Shown here: positions 24,920 to 33,354 of the stretch, in pieces
Layout of the letters: the number at the start of each line of letters is the position of its first letter
Position numbering within the stretch: position 1 is the stretch's first letter
Source of the DNA: Halobacteriovorax sp.
GTDB taxonomy: Bacteria; Bdellovibrionota; Bacteriovoracia; Bacteriovoracales; Bacteriovoracaceae
Length of the DNA: 48,771 bases
Reading direction: 5' to 3'
NCBI GenBank assembly: GCA_002720865.1
Contig: PBIO01000016.1
Span: forward strand, 1 to 48,771
Notes under the pieces: model-generated
Seen by the model: only the letters and a program-made list of their open reading frames with translations
Database searches by the model: none
Told to the model about the DNA's origin: nothing
Program-made: the position numbers and the translations under genes

Positions 24920-25443
24920 TAGAAATTCACCGCCCCTATAACATCAACATCTGGATACTGTTTTTCCATTTTGTCTTTGAGGTGACCTATCTCCTGTCGC
25001 ATCATCTTACCAAAATGAATTAACATACCTGGCTTTGCATACCTTTTAAAGAACTCATCCATTAGTTGGCTAGCCACCTTCTGGCCACCTTTGTCACCGC
25101 GGGTCTTCATATAATCGATATACCAGCCGTTGTCACCGTATTTATGAAAATCCAGAAATCCTATGACGCAAACGTCTGAAACACCGGGGACCATTTGGCC
25201 CTTGCGAGGCTTCTTTAACCTTCTGCCTGATCGGCCATAATGATCCCACTCTTGATATTCATTAAAATATGCATCACGCATTGGCTTACCGGTCGGTGAC
25301 ATATTGGGTTCCTTTACTGAAGTATCGCAAAGTGCTAATCTTTTTACATTCCTTGCTCTGGCATATGTAAGAGGAGAGTCAAGCTCTCTAAACTCAATAC
25401 CCTCTGCCAAAACTTCTCTTATGTATTTCTTTAATAAAATCAC
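24919..25443 (-). CDS. Leader-bearing GNAT-like protein
   Basis: 174 residues, leader MILLKKYIREVLAE (L-A-E). The segment W-Y-I-D-Y-M-K-T-R-G-D-K-G-G-Q-K-V-A resembles the acetyl-CoA pyrophosphate-binding loop of GNAT N-acetyltransferases, followed by a helix. The flanking strands are less clear, so assignment is moderate. The last base is shared with the next start. Confidence 0.6.
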   Translation of the reverse strand: MILLKKYIREVLAEGIEFRELDSPLTYARARNVKRLALCDTSVKEPNMSPTGKPMRDAYFNEYQEWDHYGRSGRRLKKPRKGQMVPGVSDVCVIGFLDFHKYGDNGWYIDYMKTRGDKGGQKVASQLMDEFFKRYAKPGMLIHFGKMMRQEIGHLKDKMEKQYPDVDVIGAVNF

Positions 25444-25455
25444 TTTATAGATCCC

Positions 25456-26319
25456 TTAATATGCCATGTAGGTTTCCCAAAAGCCCTCACCATGTTTATC
25501 TTCCCACTCAGCATACTCACCTCTAGAATTATTACCATCTGGGAAAATAAATCTAGAGCCATCCTTCATAATAATTTCCCAATTAATCCCATTAAATGGT
25601 TCATCATGATCTGAATAAGTAGATATTGATTTTAAATGAGATTTCCCAATATCTCTATCGTACATAATCCCCAAAATTGTATAAATATCTTGCATAGTCT
25701 TACGAGAAGGAGACGATCCAGCAGCATTAGGCATCGGGCCTGTTGTCGTAACAGTTACTGCAGTTACCCACTTTCCGCGGTCACGGTTCATATTTTTAAA
25801 CCTTTTTAATTCTACCTTTGTACCAGCAGGAAGATTGTCAATTTTCTTTGCGAATCTGTCACCGGACTTTTTCCACTTATCAAAAATTAACTCATCTGCA
25901 TAAGAATGAAGACCAGAACGATTTCCGAGGCCTGGCCAGATATTTTTTCCAGCGACTGTTACCCGGTTTCCTTCTTCTGCCCAGTTTAGTATTTCTTGTG
26001 TTGGATCACCTGATCCTATTTGATCACCATACGATTCTCGGATGCGGGCTGCGCCACTTAAATAGTACCAGTCAACGGCCGCGTTGACATCCTCATCTGT
26101 AAACTCACCTGGATATGCAGCCTTAGCATCATCAACCGCTATAGCATTAGAGTCACTCCATGTAGAATACCCAAGATCAAACCCCATTTCTTGAATCATA
26201 TCTAAAACTTCTTGAAAGCGGCGCGCGCGGTGTTGATCTATATTCAGTGATGGATCAGGGCCTTCTGTAATAGATTTCCGAATTAACTTTCGTAATCGTG
26301 ATTTGGTTATTTTTATCAT
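25456..26319 (-). CDS. Protein with second-type leader (287 aa), unknown
   Basis: Opens M-I-K-I-T-K-S-R-L-R-K-L-I-R-K-S-I-T-E, a second leader form also found at 33355-34011, ending I-T-E. The rest is an alpha/beta protein with no recognised family. It lies within the packaged-protein block. Confidence 0.65.
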   Translation of the reverse strand: MIKITKSRLRKLIRKSITEGPDPSLNIDQHRARRFQEVLDMIQEMGFDLGYSTWSDSNAIAVDDAKAAYPGEFTDEDVNAAVDWYYLSGAARIRESYGDQIGSGDPTQEILNWAEEGNRVTVAGKNIWPGLGNRSGLHSYADELIFDKWKKSGDRFAKKIDNLPAGTKVELKRFKNMNRDRGKWVTAVTVTTTGPMPNAAGSSPSRKTMQDIYTILGIMYDRDIGKSHLKSISTYSDHDEPFNGINWEIIMKDGSRFIFPDGNNSRGEYAEWEDKHGEGFWETYMAY

Positions 26320-26337
26320 ACTAAAACTCTCCTAACA

Positions 26338-26796
26338 TCATCTAGGTACCTCTTCTATTCTACCACATATAACTATGGGGGGTATAGGCTCAAAATCCCC
26401 TAAGCCAAAATCATTCGACATCTCTGGTCGACCGGCAGTCTGGGGATTCGTTGCAATGGTTATATGAGGATAAGATATACCAAGTGTATATAAAGGCAGA
26501 TCACCAAGCTCAACTAGCCCAGTAATAACCTGATCATTCTTTGCGATTCCAACTATAGTTACACACTCTTCTGAGCCAATCCACCTAGATGGTAATCTAT
26601 GCTTTGATTGTTGTCCGGATGCAGGTGATATTATAGTCATATGATGTGAGTGCAATTTCCATTTCTCAGGAGATAGTTTGGATAGTTCTTGATGAGATGT
26701 GCCATCTAAAACGAGTGCTGTATACTCTATGCTTTTATCAGGTGTTAAGTACATCTCAGATAACAGTTCCTTTATGTATACGCGTAGTAAATTCAT
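26338..26796 (-). CDS. Leader-bearing 2H phosphoesterase
   Basis: 152 residues, leader MNLLRVYIKELLSE (L-S-E). The body has two H-x-T motifs (H52-M-T54 and H111-I-T113) in the right order and context (Y-P-H-I-T-I-A), the hallmark of 2H phosphoesterases, which open cyclic phosphodiesters in RNA or nucleotides. Family members include LigT/CPDase and phage anti-CBASS Acb1. A defence-countering or RNA-repair role is inference. Confidence 0.75.
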   Translation of the reverse strand: MNLLRVYIKELLSEMYLTPDKSIEYTALVLDGTSHQELSKLSPEKWKLHSHHMTIISPASGQQSKHRLPSRWIGSEECVTIVGIAKNDQVITGLVELGDLPLYTLGISYPHITIATNPQTAGRPEMSNDFGLGDFEPIPPIVICGRIEEVPR

Positions 26797-27002
26797 TATT
26801 CTTTTCTCCTATGTGAATAATCATTCCAGCCTTGGATCTTTTTACACATAGAATCTAGATTGAAGCTCTCCGGGGGGCTCCAGAATGGAAGTATTCCATG
26901 AAGGATAAGAAATATGCTACTCAACCCTAAATGAATTGCAACCTTACCGGCAAAGATTAGGTGGCTTATATACGTCTCGTTATTTTCCCTAAGGTGCTTC
27001 AT
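26796..27002 (-). CDS. DUF6356-like small membrane protein
   Basis: 68 residues, one transmembrane segment. H-L-R-E-N-N-E-T-Y-I-S-H-L-x-F-A followed by H-G-I-L-P-F matches the DUF6356 pattern. No packaged-type leader. It shares bases with both adjacent genes. Confidence 0.6.
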   Translation of the reverse strand: MKHLRENNETYISHLIFAGKVAIHLGLSSIFLILHGILPFWSPPESFNLDSMCKKIQGWNDYSHRRKE

Positions 27003-29065
27003 TTTCCGTCCACCATATTGACTATCTCTTTGATTGTGGCAGTATATACATCAATTCCCTCATCAGACATCTCTTGAATAAACTGCCTAAACTCTTCTTC
27101 ACTAGGGTGATTCGGCATACCCCTACGTTGGTAATACTTTTTCCAGATATATACATTCTTGACCTGAATCTTATCCATGACTATTTCGTCATACATTTTT
27201 AGTCGATGATAACTATCACTTGGCAGCTTGACTGAATCAACCACTGCCTCCCTAAGTGTGCCAGCATACTTCATCATAACTTTCTCTGCTGAGTCTAAAT
27301 AGTGCTTAATCATCGAGTTGAGCTGAACTTTATCACGCCGGCGGGCAACTTCACGCCATGTATCTAGCCCAGTACCTGCTTCAGGTTCATTTTTTTCTAG
27401 CCACCCGTTTATCGATGACAACAAGTCTTTTTTCATGGGATCAGTAATACTGGGATCCTTAACTAATCTCACAATATATTCCATTGTAATATTTCTTCTG
27501 CCACCCTTCTCTGGAAGGGTGAACATGTCTTCCATACCTGATGCTATTTGTTGTCCCTCTACCTCTATGACAACTCCGCCCCTGGCAGTAATGCCCCCTT
27601 TTATAAAGTCAGCATTAGCTCCCCTAGTAAACACAGATGCTTGTTTGGAGGTACCCCTAATATCCAATAAACCGTATGCCCCATTTAAGTTAGTAATGTG
27701 ATAACCTTTCACCTCTTGTTTAAGACTCCCAAATATTCTGGTCATCATTTGTGAGCCGAGAGGAAGGAACATATCATCTTCATCTCGAAATTGAATCATT
27801 GTTGAGTAACTTTCCTGATTTATAATCTTTTGCTTTTTTCCATACTTCTCAGTCAAAATCCTTTCGGTGTAAAGGCCATCTCCCTCATAAATAAATTCAT
27901 TACGCTGATTAAATGCCAGCCCCTGAGCATCTCCTAAAATTTCGACCTCGGCCATACATTCGTTACGTGCTCCACCCATGATATCTGAGCCGGACCATGA
28001 AGGGAGAATATCTGATAGTTCTGGTACCCAAAACCCATAGTCCTCTAGATCATCAAATAGTAATTCACTAACCCCTATCTTTTCAACATCTTCTTCATCT
28101 AAGTCCCGAATATCTTGAACATTATTATCAATCATATATTCAACAATCTTTACAACTGACGTTCTATCAAAACAAACGTTCGAATCCATTACATCACGAA
28201 AAAAACCATACCCCTTATCAAAGAAAGTTGCACCTGACATGAGATCATCAAACAGCTCTTCGTCATAATCTAACTTTTCAAAATAGTAATGACGTAAGTC
28301 ATCTTCAGAGACCATTCCTAAAGTATCGGCACCATTATATAAAAATAAAACCTTATTATACTCGTTGGCCGCATGAAGAAGGTCACCTATGTCGAATGAG
28401 AATCCGCTCTCGTATTCAGGTTGAACATCAACCACCACCACACTTCCGCTTGATGCTTGCTCCAACAAGGTGTGTGTGTACAATTCCATAAGGCCTAAAG
28501 ATTTAAGAAAATTCTCTTGATTGTCTTTGTCAGATTGCTCCATACCCTCTTTATCAAGCAGCATATTTCTTCTGTTGGCAGTCTCCCAGCTATACTCATT
28601 AGACTCTTTCATCCATGCATCGCGATCCTGCATCATCGCATAGAGATCATCGTCCCATGGGCCTTCTCCACCTTTCATGGCACAATTGAGTATAGCTTCT
28701 TCAGCAGTAAATTCTTTGTATACCTCAGGTTGGTACATGTCGTAATAGGCCTCTTTGTCAACTCCATTCGGTTTAGTTACCTTGGTCTGATCATCAAAAA
28801 CCAGATCGCCCATCTCGACCCAACCGTGGACAACTGGCTTTGGAGGACTCTTCCATTTGTTTGTTACTGTACCATGAACAACCTTAAACTTGCTCTTGTC
28901 ATTTAAGTCCGGATGCTTCTTTGCCGATCGGCCTGGCCTTCCCTTGGTATAGTATTTCTCAAACCATTCCTCGGCTTTCTGGTATGCAAAGGGAAAGCAC
29001 ATGCCTGTGGCAAGGACGTTTTGCTCTTTAAGGAGTTCCCTTATGTACTCACGGAGAAGTTTCAT
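26999..29065 (-). CDS. Leader-bearing 688-aa multidomain protein
   Basis: Leader MKLLREYIRELLKE. Domain 1 (about 20-125): C23, H80-G-W-V-E and D91/D92, the Cys-His-Asp layout also in the protein at 35335-35703. Then L-M-E-L-Y-T-H-T-L-L-E (192-202), which resembles another leader, followed at 208 by V-V-V-V-D-V-Q-P-E-Y and, near 243, Y-N-G-A-D-T-L-G-M, suggestive of an isochorismatase-type Rossmann fold. Domain 3 (about 450-620): G-Y-H-I-T-N-L-N-G-A-Y-G-L, an acidic loop, and G-G-x-x-x-E-V-E-G, loosely like an ADP-ribosyltransferase toxin fold, but not firmly so. Largest cargo candidate here. Confidence 0.6.
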   Translation of the reverse strand: MKLLREYIRELLKEQNVLATGMCFPFAYQKAEEWFEKYYTKGRPGRSAKKHPDLNDKSKFKVVHGTVTNKWKSPPKPVVHGWVEMGDLVFDDQTKVTKPNGVDKEAYYDMYQPEVYKEFTAEEAILNCAMKGGEGPWDDDLYAMMQDRDAWMKESNEYSWETANRRNMLLDKEGMEQSDKDNQENFLKSLGLMELYTHTLLEQASSGSVVVVDVQPEYESGFSFDIGDLLHAANEYNKVLFLYNGADTLGMVSEDDLRHYYFEKLDYDEELFDDLMSGATFFDKGYGFFRDVMDSNVCFDRTSVVKIVEYMIDNNVQDIRDLDEEDVEKIGVSELLFDDLEDYGFWVPELSDILPSWSGSDIMGGARNECMAEVEILGDAQGLAFNQRNEFIYEGDGLYTERILTEKYGKKQKIINQESYSTMIQFRDEDDMFLPLGSQMMTRIFGSLKQEVKGYHITNLNGAYGLLDIRGTSKQASVFTRGANADFIKGGITARGGVVIEVEGQQIASGMEDMFTLPEKGGRRNITMEYIVRLVKDPSITDPMKKDLLSSINGWLEKNEPEAGTGLDTWREVARRRDKVQLNSMIKHYLDSAEKVMMKYAGTLREAVVDSVKLPSDSYHRLKMYDEIVMDKIQVKNVYIWKKYYQRRGMPNHPSEEEFRQFIQEMSDEGIDVYTATIKEIVNMVDGK

Positions 29066-29828
29066 CTTTTAACTCCTGGAATAAGCTGTAGAACCGCTTA
29101 ACGTATCTTTTCTTTGTTTTCTCCGAAACTTTGCTCAAACGAAGTGGCTCGTAATTGAGATCAAATAGGTATTTTTGAAAATCCCTAAAGTCATCATTCT
29201 CTATAGCCGACCGCAATTTATCTCCTGTGTGACCTTTATCATCTCTGATAGCTTTTCGTGTAGAAGATATGATGGGAATAAGGCGAGCTTGTACTTCTTC
29301 TGTAGAGTCCTCATAAGCCTGTTTAGAAATATCAAACTGATCATCTCCACCAGCAGCCCTATATTTTTTGTCACCCGAGCGTGTCTTATTGATCTGATGA
29401 GTGAGTTCATGTTCTAAAATTGAAATGACTTGGGGGTCATTCGCAAAATAGCTTAACGCATTACCGGATTTTTGTACCTTCTCAAAGACCGGTGGCGTAG
29501 GAAATATCTGCAACTCATTATCCGGAGTTATTTCTGCTCTCTTTTTGAGATAGCGAGAATTCGGATCCTTATTGGGATTGATGATTGTGACAAAGAGTTC
29601 TTCGAACCCGTCAATCAAATCGGTACCTTCCTCAGGTAGCGGCATCTCTTTCATCTCATAGACTTTATAAACCATACCGGAACCATCAACACCAAATTCT
29701 GGTCCTACATCAGCAAAATTTGAGCCAGATCTCATGCTAGAAATAATGGTGTCAATAAGATCAACATATTGCGAATCCGATTTTCTTTCGGTCAACAGCT
29801 CTCTTATATACTCGCGTAGTAGTTTCAT
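29049..29828 (-). CDS. Leader-bearing HExxH zinc protease-like protein
   Basis: 259 residues, leader MKLLREYIRELLTE (L-T-E). I-L-E-H-E-L-T-H-Q-I-N carries the zinc motif (H140, E141, H144), and S-T-E-E-V-Q-A-R about 35 residues later supplies a likely third ligand. Probably a metallopeptidase; the target is unknown. Overlaps the 688-residue gene by 17 bases. Confidence 0.75.
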   Translation of the reverse strand: MKLLREYIRELLTERKSDSQYVDLIDTIISSMRSGSNFADVGPEFGVDGSGMVYKVYEMKEMPLPEEGTDLIDGFEELFVTIINPNKDPNSRYLKKRAEITPDNELQIFPTPPVFEKVQKSGNALSYFANDPQVISILEHELTHQINKTRSGDKKYRAAGGDDQFDISKQAYEDSTEEVQARLIPIISSTRKAIRDDKGHTGDKLRSAIENDDFRDFQKYLFDLNYEPLRLSKVSEKTKKRYVKRFYSLFQELKDETSP

Positions 29829-30499
29829 AGTTTCACCAACCTGCCTGCAGAACTAAGCGCATCTAAAGTTGGTGATCCAGTCGACTTATACAACTTTGAT
29901 AGAGGGCTCTGTAATAAAATATCTTTACCATAAGGATCCCAAGGAGTCTCTTCATTCTCTTCATCCCAAAAATAACCATCTTGATGCTCGTACGATAACC
30001 ACTGCGGGCAATCGTCCCCCTTTGTCTCTGGTGTGAGACGACCAGATAAATCGTCTAACTGAATAGTGATTACATCTGGACGACGAGTGGCATAATAGTT
30101 CCAAATAGAATATGCATCGCTAGAAATGTTTCTTCTATCTGGTAGTAAACCGCTTCCTTCAGCAGTTGCAGTTTCCATTGCAATATCATAAAGCATAGGA
30201 CCAAATCCTTTAGCTTCATCATCAACATGAGCCCAACTAATCTCATATCCCCCTAGACAATCAGCTTCATCTGATTTAACTGCAGAAAGGATACCGATAG
30301 ATGCCCTATTCATAATAGATGTCATGCCTAGATTTTTAGAAGAATTATTTTTCCAGTAGTCTACCTCTTTAGGATCCGCAATCCAGATCTCTATATCTCC
30401 ATCATCTCTACTTAAATACACCTTCATATTACCGAGAGACCCGGGGCCCTTTGCAGCTTCCCTAATTAACTCTTTTATGTACTCGCGGAGAAGTTTCAT
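29825..30499 (-). CDS. Leader-bearing GNAT-like acetyltransferase
   Basis: 224 residues, leader MKLLREYIKELIRE (I-R-E). W-A-H-V-D-D-E-A-K-G-F-G-P-M-L-Y-D-I-A-M-E is the acetyl-CoA loop and helix of a GNAT, followed by D-R-R-N-I-S-S-D-A-Y-S-I-W-N-Y-Y, also typical. The C-terminal 90 residues are not assigned. Confidence 0.7.
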   Translation of the reverse strand: MKLLREYIKELIREAAKGPGSLGNMKVYLSRDDGDIEIWIADPKEVDYWKNNSSKNLGMTSIMNRASIGILSAVKSDEADCLGGYEISWAHVDDEAKGFGPMLYDIAMETATAEGSGLLPDRRNISSDAYSIWNYYATRRPDVITIQLDDLSGRLTPETKGDDCPQWLSYEHQDGYFWDEENEETPWDPYGKDILLQSPLSKLYKSTGSPTLDALSSAGRLVKL

Positions 30500-30819
30500 T
30501 ATTTATCCCCGAAAAAATAATGTATATCATCATCAGAATCATAAAGCATATATTGATTATTGTCCCTATCCAACAGATAGAAAATCTCATGACCAGATAT
30601 TAGCTCTTCAAGATCTGGGGGTATTATGACTTGGGAACGAAATTCATTTTCTGGTATTCGATCAGCATTTTCATCACCCCATGCAAAATTAGTTACTGTA
30701 CTATATGATAAATTTGGAACCATACAATATCCATCTTCATCAAAAGAGTTGACACATGTGCCTATAAAACCACGTTGTTCGCTTAATAAGCTTCTTATGT
30801 ACTCACGTAATAAACTCAT
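30499..30819 (-). CDS. Leader-bearing small protein (106 aa)
   Basis: Leader MSLLREYIRSLLSE, then an acidic alpha/beta body containing D-L-E-E-L-I-S-G-H-E-I and D-S-D-D-D-I-H-Y-F-F. No family recognised. Shares one base with the GNAT gene. Confidence 0.7.
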   Translation of the reverse strand: MSLLREYIRSLLSEQRGFIGTCVNSFDEDGYCMVPNLSYSTVTNFAWGDENADRIPENEFRSQVIIPPDLEELISGHEIFYLLDRDNNQYMLYDSDDDIHYFFGDK

Positions 30820-30820
30820 T

Positions 30821-31360
30821 TTACAACCCTATAAAGATCACATCACCTGAAGATGTGTATTCTTTGGATAGAGATTTCCAGACTCGCCTAGCAGCCTTTG
30901 AGGTACCTGAGCCTAGTGTACAGTGATGTGCACCAATAAATACTCCACCGTAATTTTTTGCGTACTTTGCAGCCTGTTCAATAAAGGCTCTATAGATTTC
31001 CTTGCCGTGGCCCTTACCCCTGTTAGTCTCGTCAGTGATCCAGGCATTATTTACTTCATAAAACCTTGGCCGAAACTTTGCTGGGGCATCATAAACTTCG
31101 TTGGTATCCCAGTTAATTTCTTTTGTAGTATTATTTGCCTCATATTTTTCTTTTGCCTCAATGAACTCTGGGGTCTTCATTAAAGCATCAACATCAGATT
31201 GGCATTCTTTGAATCTTAATTGCTCCCCGCCCTGGGCATAGCCTATGTTATGAAGATCGACACGGAAATAGTTCGGACCGCCCGAGTGAACAAAAGACTC
31301 TGTCAAGACTTCCCTTACATAGCTACGTAATAGCGAAGATCCATGTGGTTTTCTACTCAT
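30821..31360 (-). CDS. Leader-bearing GNAT-like acetyltransferase
   Basis: 179 residues. After eight extra residues the leader reads S-L-L-R-S-Y-V-R-E-V-L-T-E (L-T-E). A-W-I-T-D-E-T-N-R-G-K-G-H-G-K-E-I-Y-R-A-F is a good GNAT motif A. The stop of the ferritin-like gene overlaps the start here by one base. Confidence 0.72.
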   Translation of the reverse strand: MSRKPHGSSLLRSYVREVLTESFVHSGGPNYFRVDLHNIGYAQGGEQLRFKECQSDVDALMKTPEFIEAKEKYEANNTTKEINWDTNEVYDAPAKFRPRFYEVNNAWITDETNRGKGHGKEIYRAFIEQAAKYAKNYGGVFIGAHHCTLGSGTSKAARRVWKSLSKEYTSSGDVIFIGL

Positions 31361-32235
31361 TATGCTATTACCTTCTCAGTGGCGCGAATTAACCTTTTTA
31401 AATATGATCTTTTTTCACTCGATGTACCTAGTTCATAACGAGCATCAGAGAACTTCATTACTGTTTCTGCCAGGGGATACTTAATTCCCATTTCTTCGGC
31501 CATCATATTTAAAGCATGCAACTGTTTCTTTCTTGCAGACTCATATACAGAGCGAGGTTCAATCCCCAATTGCTCGAAACTATCTTCAAGAGAATATAAA
31601 ATCTTAAACTGCTTCATATAACCTAAAAATTGCCATATCCACAAATCCGTCCGCTGTGCTATACTCATATCTTTGAGGACAGCAGGAAGATGTAACGTCC
31701 CGAATGCAACATGACGAGCTTCATCTCGCTCAAACATTAGTAATAGATCTGTTAATACAGGATCAATATTTTTTTCTCTTACTATCTTAAATAATGTAAG
31801 TGCCAATGGCTCGACCATCAACTGCATCCCTAATAGTTTTTTAGAGATATGATTAGCATCTAAAATATAAGAAAGAAACCTATCAGCATGCCTATTAAGG
31901 TCTTCTTGGGGAGATTCTTTCCCAAGTAGATCTAGATAATCTTTCATAACATAAAAATGTCTTGCTTCATCATGAGCTTGAGATGTAGCTGCCATACGTG
32001 CGCTATTGTCATCGAGTTCTGTAGCTAATGCTGACGATATCTTCCATGCGGCTAATTCGCCCCATAAAATTATCATGAATATATTATGAAGGGCATCAGC
32101 GTTTTCTTCACTGATGTTAATGCCCCCATGCCTGTCTATACATTCCTTGAGATATTTTTTTCCATCCCAAATCTTATCCTGGCCTTTATGATACAAGCCG
32201 GCTAACTTGTCACCTGAATTCTTTGTTGCCATCAT
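31360..32235 (-). CDS. Ferritin-like di-iron carboxylate protein
   Basis: 291 residues. Two E-x-x-H motifs in helices (E90-A-R-H93 and E172-A-R-H175) plus E60 and E142 give the six ligands of a ferritin-like di-iron site (R2/AurF/acyl-ACP-desaturase-type). No leader. Which oxidation it performs is unknown. Together with the two membrane hydroxylase-like proteins it raises the possibility of lipid or small-molecule oxidation. Confidence 0.7.
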   Translation of the reverse strand: MMATKNSGDKLAGLYHKGQDKIWDGKKYLKECIDRHGGINISEENADALHNIFMIILWGELAAWKISSALATELDDNSARMAATSQAHDEARHFYVMKDYLDLLGKESPQEDLNRHADRFLSYILDANHISKKLLGMQLMVEPLALTLFKIVREKNIDPVLTDLLLMFERDEARHVAFGTLHLPAVLKDMSIAQRTDLWIWQFLGYMKQFKILYSLEDSFEQLGIEPRSVYESARKKQLHALNMMAEEMGIKYPLAETVMKFSDARYELGTSSEKRSYLKRLIRATEKVIA

Positions 32236-33101
32236 TCATCTCCTGACATATCTTGAAGGTATTGATATAGTTTTATTCTAAAACTTTGTAAGGCCTTATT
32301 GTCAGGACTTAGCTTCTCGAAATAATGGCGTACAGCATTTGGAAGCTTTGGGTCACTTAAATCAGGATTTTTTCTAATAATTTCTAGAGCCCTTTCCTTG
32401 CCATAAACGGCTAAAAGCTCTTCCGCGCCATCATGGGCATGGGCATCGACTTCAATATGTGCTTCAAGGTATTTCCGTTCCCAATCAGGTCCAGATGGGG
32501 GAACTTGCTTCGGGTCATCGAGCATCTTTTGAAACGTCTCTGTATCATTTAGGCCACGGGACTTAGCCTGTTTTTTCATTTGAAAATAATGAACTAGCTC
32601 ATGACGTATTGTTTGTGTTATGTGCCTAACTAATGCAGCAGTATCAACATCATTAATATCAACGCTGTCATCAGCAGCCATTAATACCAGGTCTATAGTA
32701 CTTCTACCAGGCTTTTGCTTTGAAATATACCATGTTGCATTTCTTAACCAGCGGTTAGGATATGCAGGGTGTTCATCATGGAGAAGTGCAAATTCACTGC
32801 CATCATCGTCATGTGAGCTTACAAATATGTCAGCATCTAGATCAACTTTTTGAAATGCATTTCGAAGTGCAGTTTGTAAAGCATTTGCAGCCGGAGTCTG
32901 TAGGCTCCCAGATTCATCTGGCGTGATTTCGGCATCGATGTCATCAACATGGTTGCTCTGCTTCCAAAAATTTGAAGCCTTGACTTCATTGTCAATTATG
33001 GAAAAGTATTTTTTAGGAAGTTTTGTAATTTCAGAAACTAGGCTTGAAGTGCCTAATGAACTGGCCAGAATTTCCCGTATATATCTGCGCAGTAATATCA
33101 T
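32232..33101 (-). CDS. Leader-bearing HExxH zinc protease-like protein
   Basis: 289 residues, leader MILLRRYIREILASS. Unlike the other leaders it lacks L-x-E at the expected place. I-R-H-E-L-V-H-Y-F-Q (H167, E168, H171) is the zinc motif; an E-A-H-I-E-V-D-A-H segment about 45 residues later could supply the third ligand. Overlaps the ferritin-like start (ATGA). Confidence 0.72.
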   Translation of the reverse strand: MILLRRYIREILASSLGTSSLVSEITKLPKKYFSIIDNEVKASNFWKQSNHVDDIDAEITPDESGSLQTPAANALQTALRNAFQKVDLDADIFVSSHDDDGSEFALLHDEHPAYPNRWLRNATWYISKQKPGRSTIDLVLMAADDSVDINDVDTAALVRHITQTIRHELVHYFQMKKQAKSRGLNDTETFQKMLDDPKQVPPSGPDWERKYLEAHIEVDAHAHDGAEELLAVYGKERALEIIRKNPDLSDPKLPNAVRHYFEKLSPDNKALQSFRIKLYQYLQDMSGDE

Positions 33102-33147
33102 TGGTTATCTGGAACTCCCTATTTCTTAACCACATCTTAAATGAGCC

Positions 33148-33342
33148 TTATTGAATACTATTTTGATAATCTTGGCTATCATCAATTTCCGGGATTAGTC
33201 TCTCTACCCCAGATGCGTCCCCATATGCCATACGAATCTCTTCAGATACTATTTTTCGAAGCCTTGAAACGCGAATATTTGATCTAGCAGCTAATTCAAC
33301 AACTTGATCTTCAATAATTTGCCCTAATTCAGAACTAGACAT
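33148..33342 (-). CDS. Small protein with internal second-type leader motif (64 aa)
   Basis: Helical, charged. Residues near 25-38 (S-R-L-R-K-I-V-S-E-E-I) resemble the second leader form of neighbouring genes but lie inside the chain. AAGGA precedes the ATG. Function unknown. Confidence 0.55.
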   Translation of the reverse strand: MSSSELGQIIEDQVVELAARSNIRVSRLRKIVSEEIRMAYGDASGVERLIPEIDDSQDYQNSIQ

Positions 33343-33354
33343 TTTCTTTTTCCT

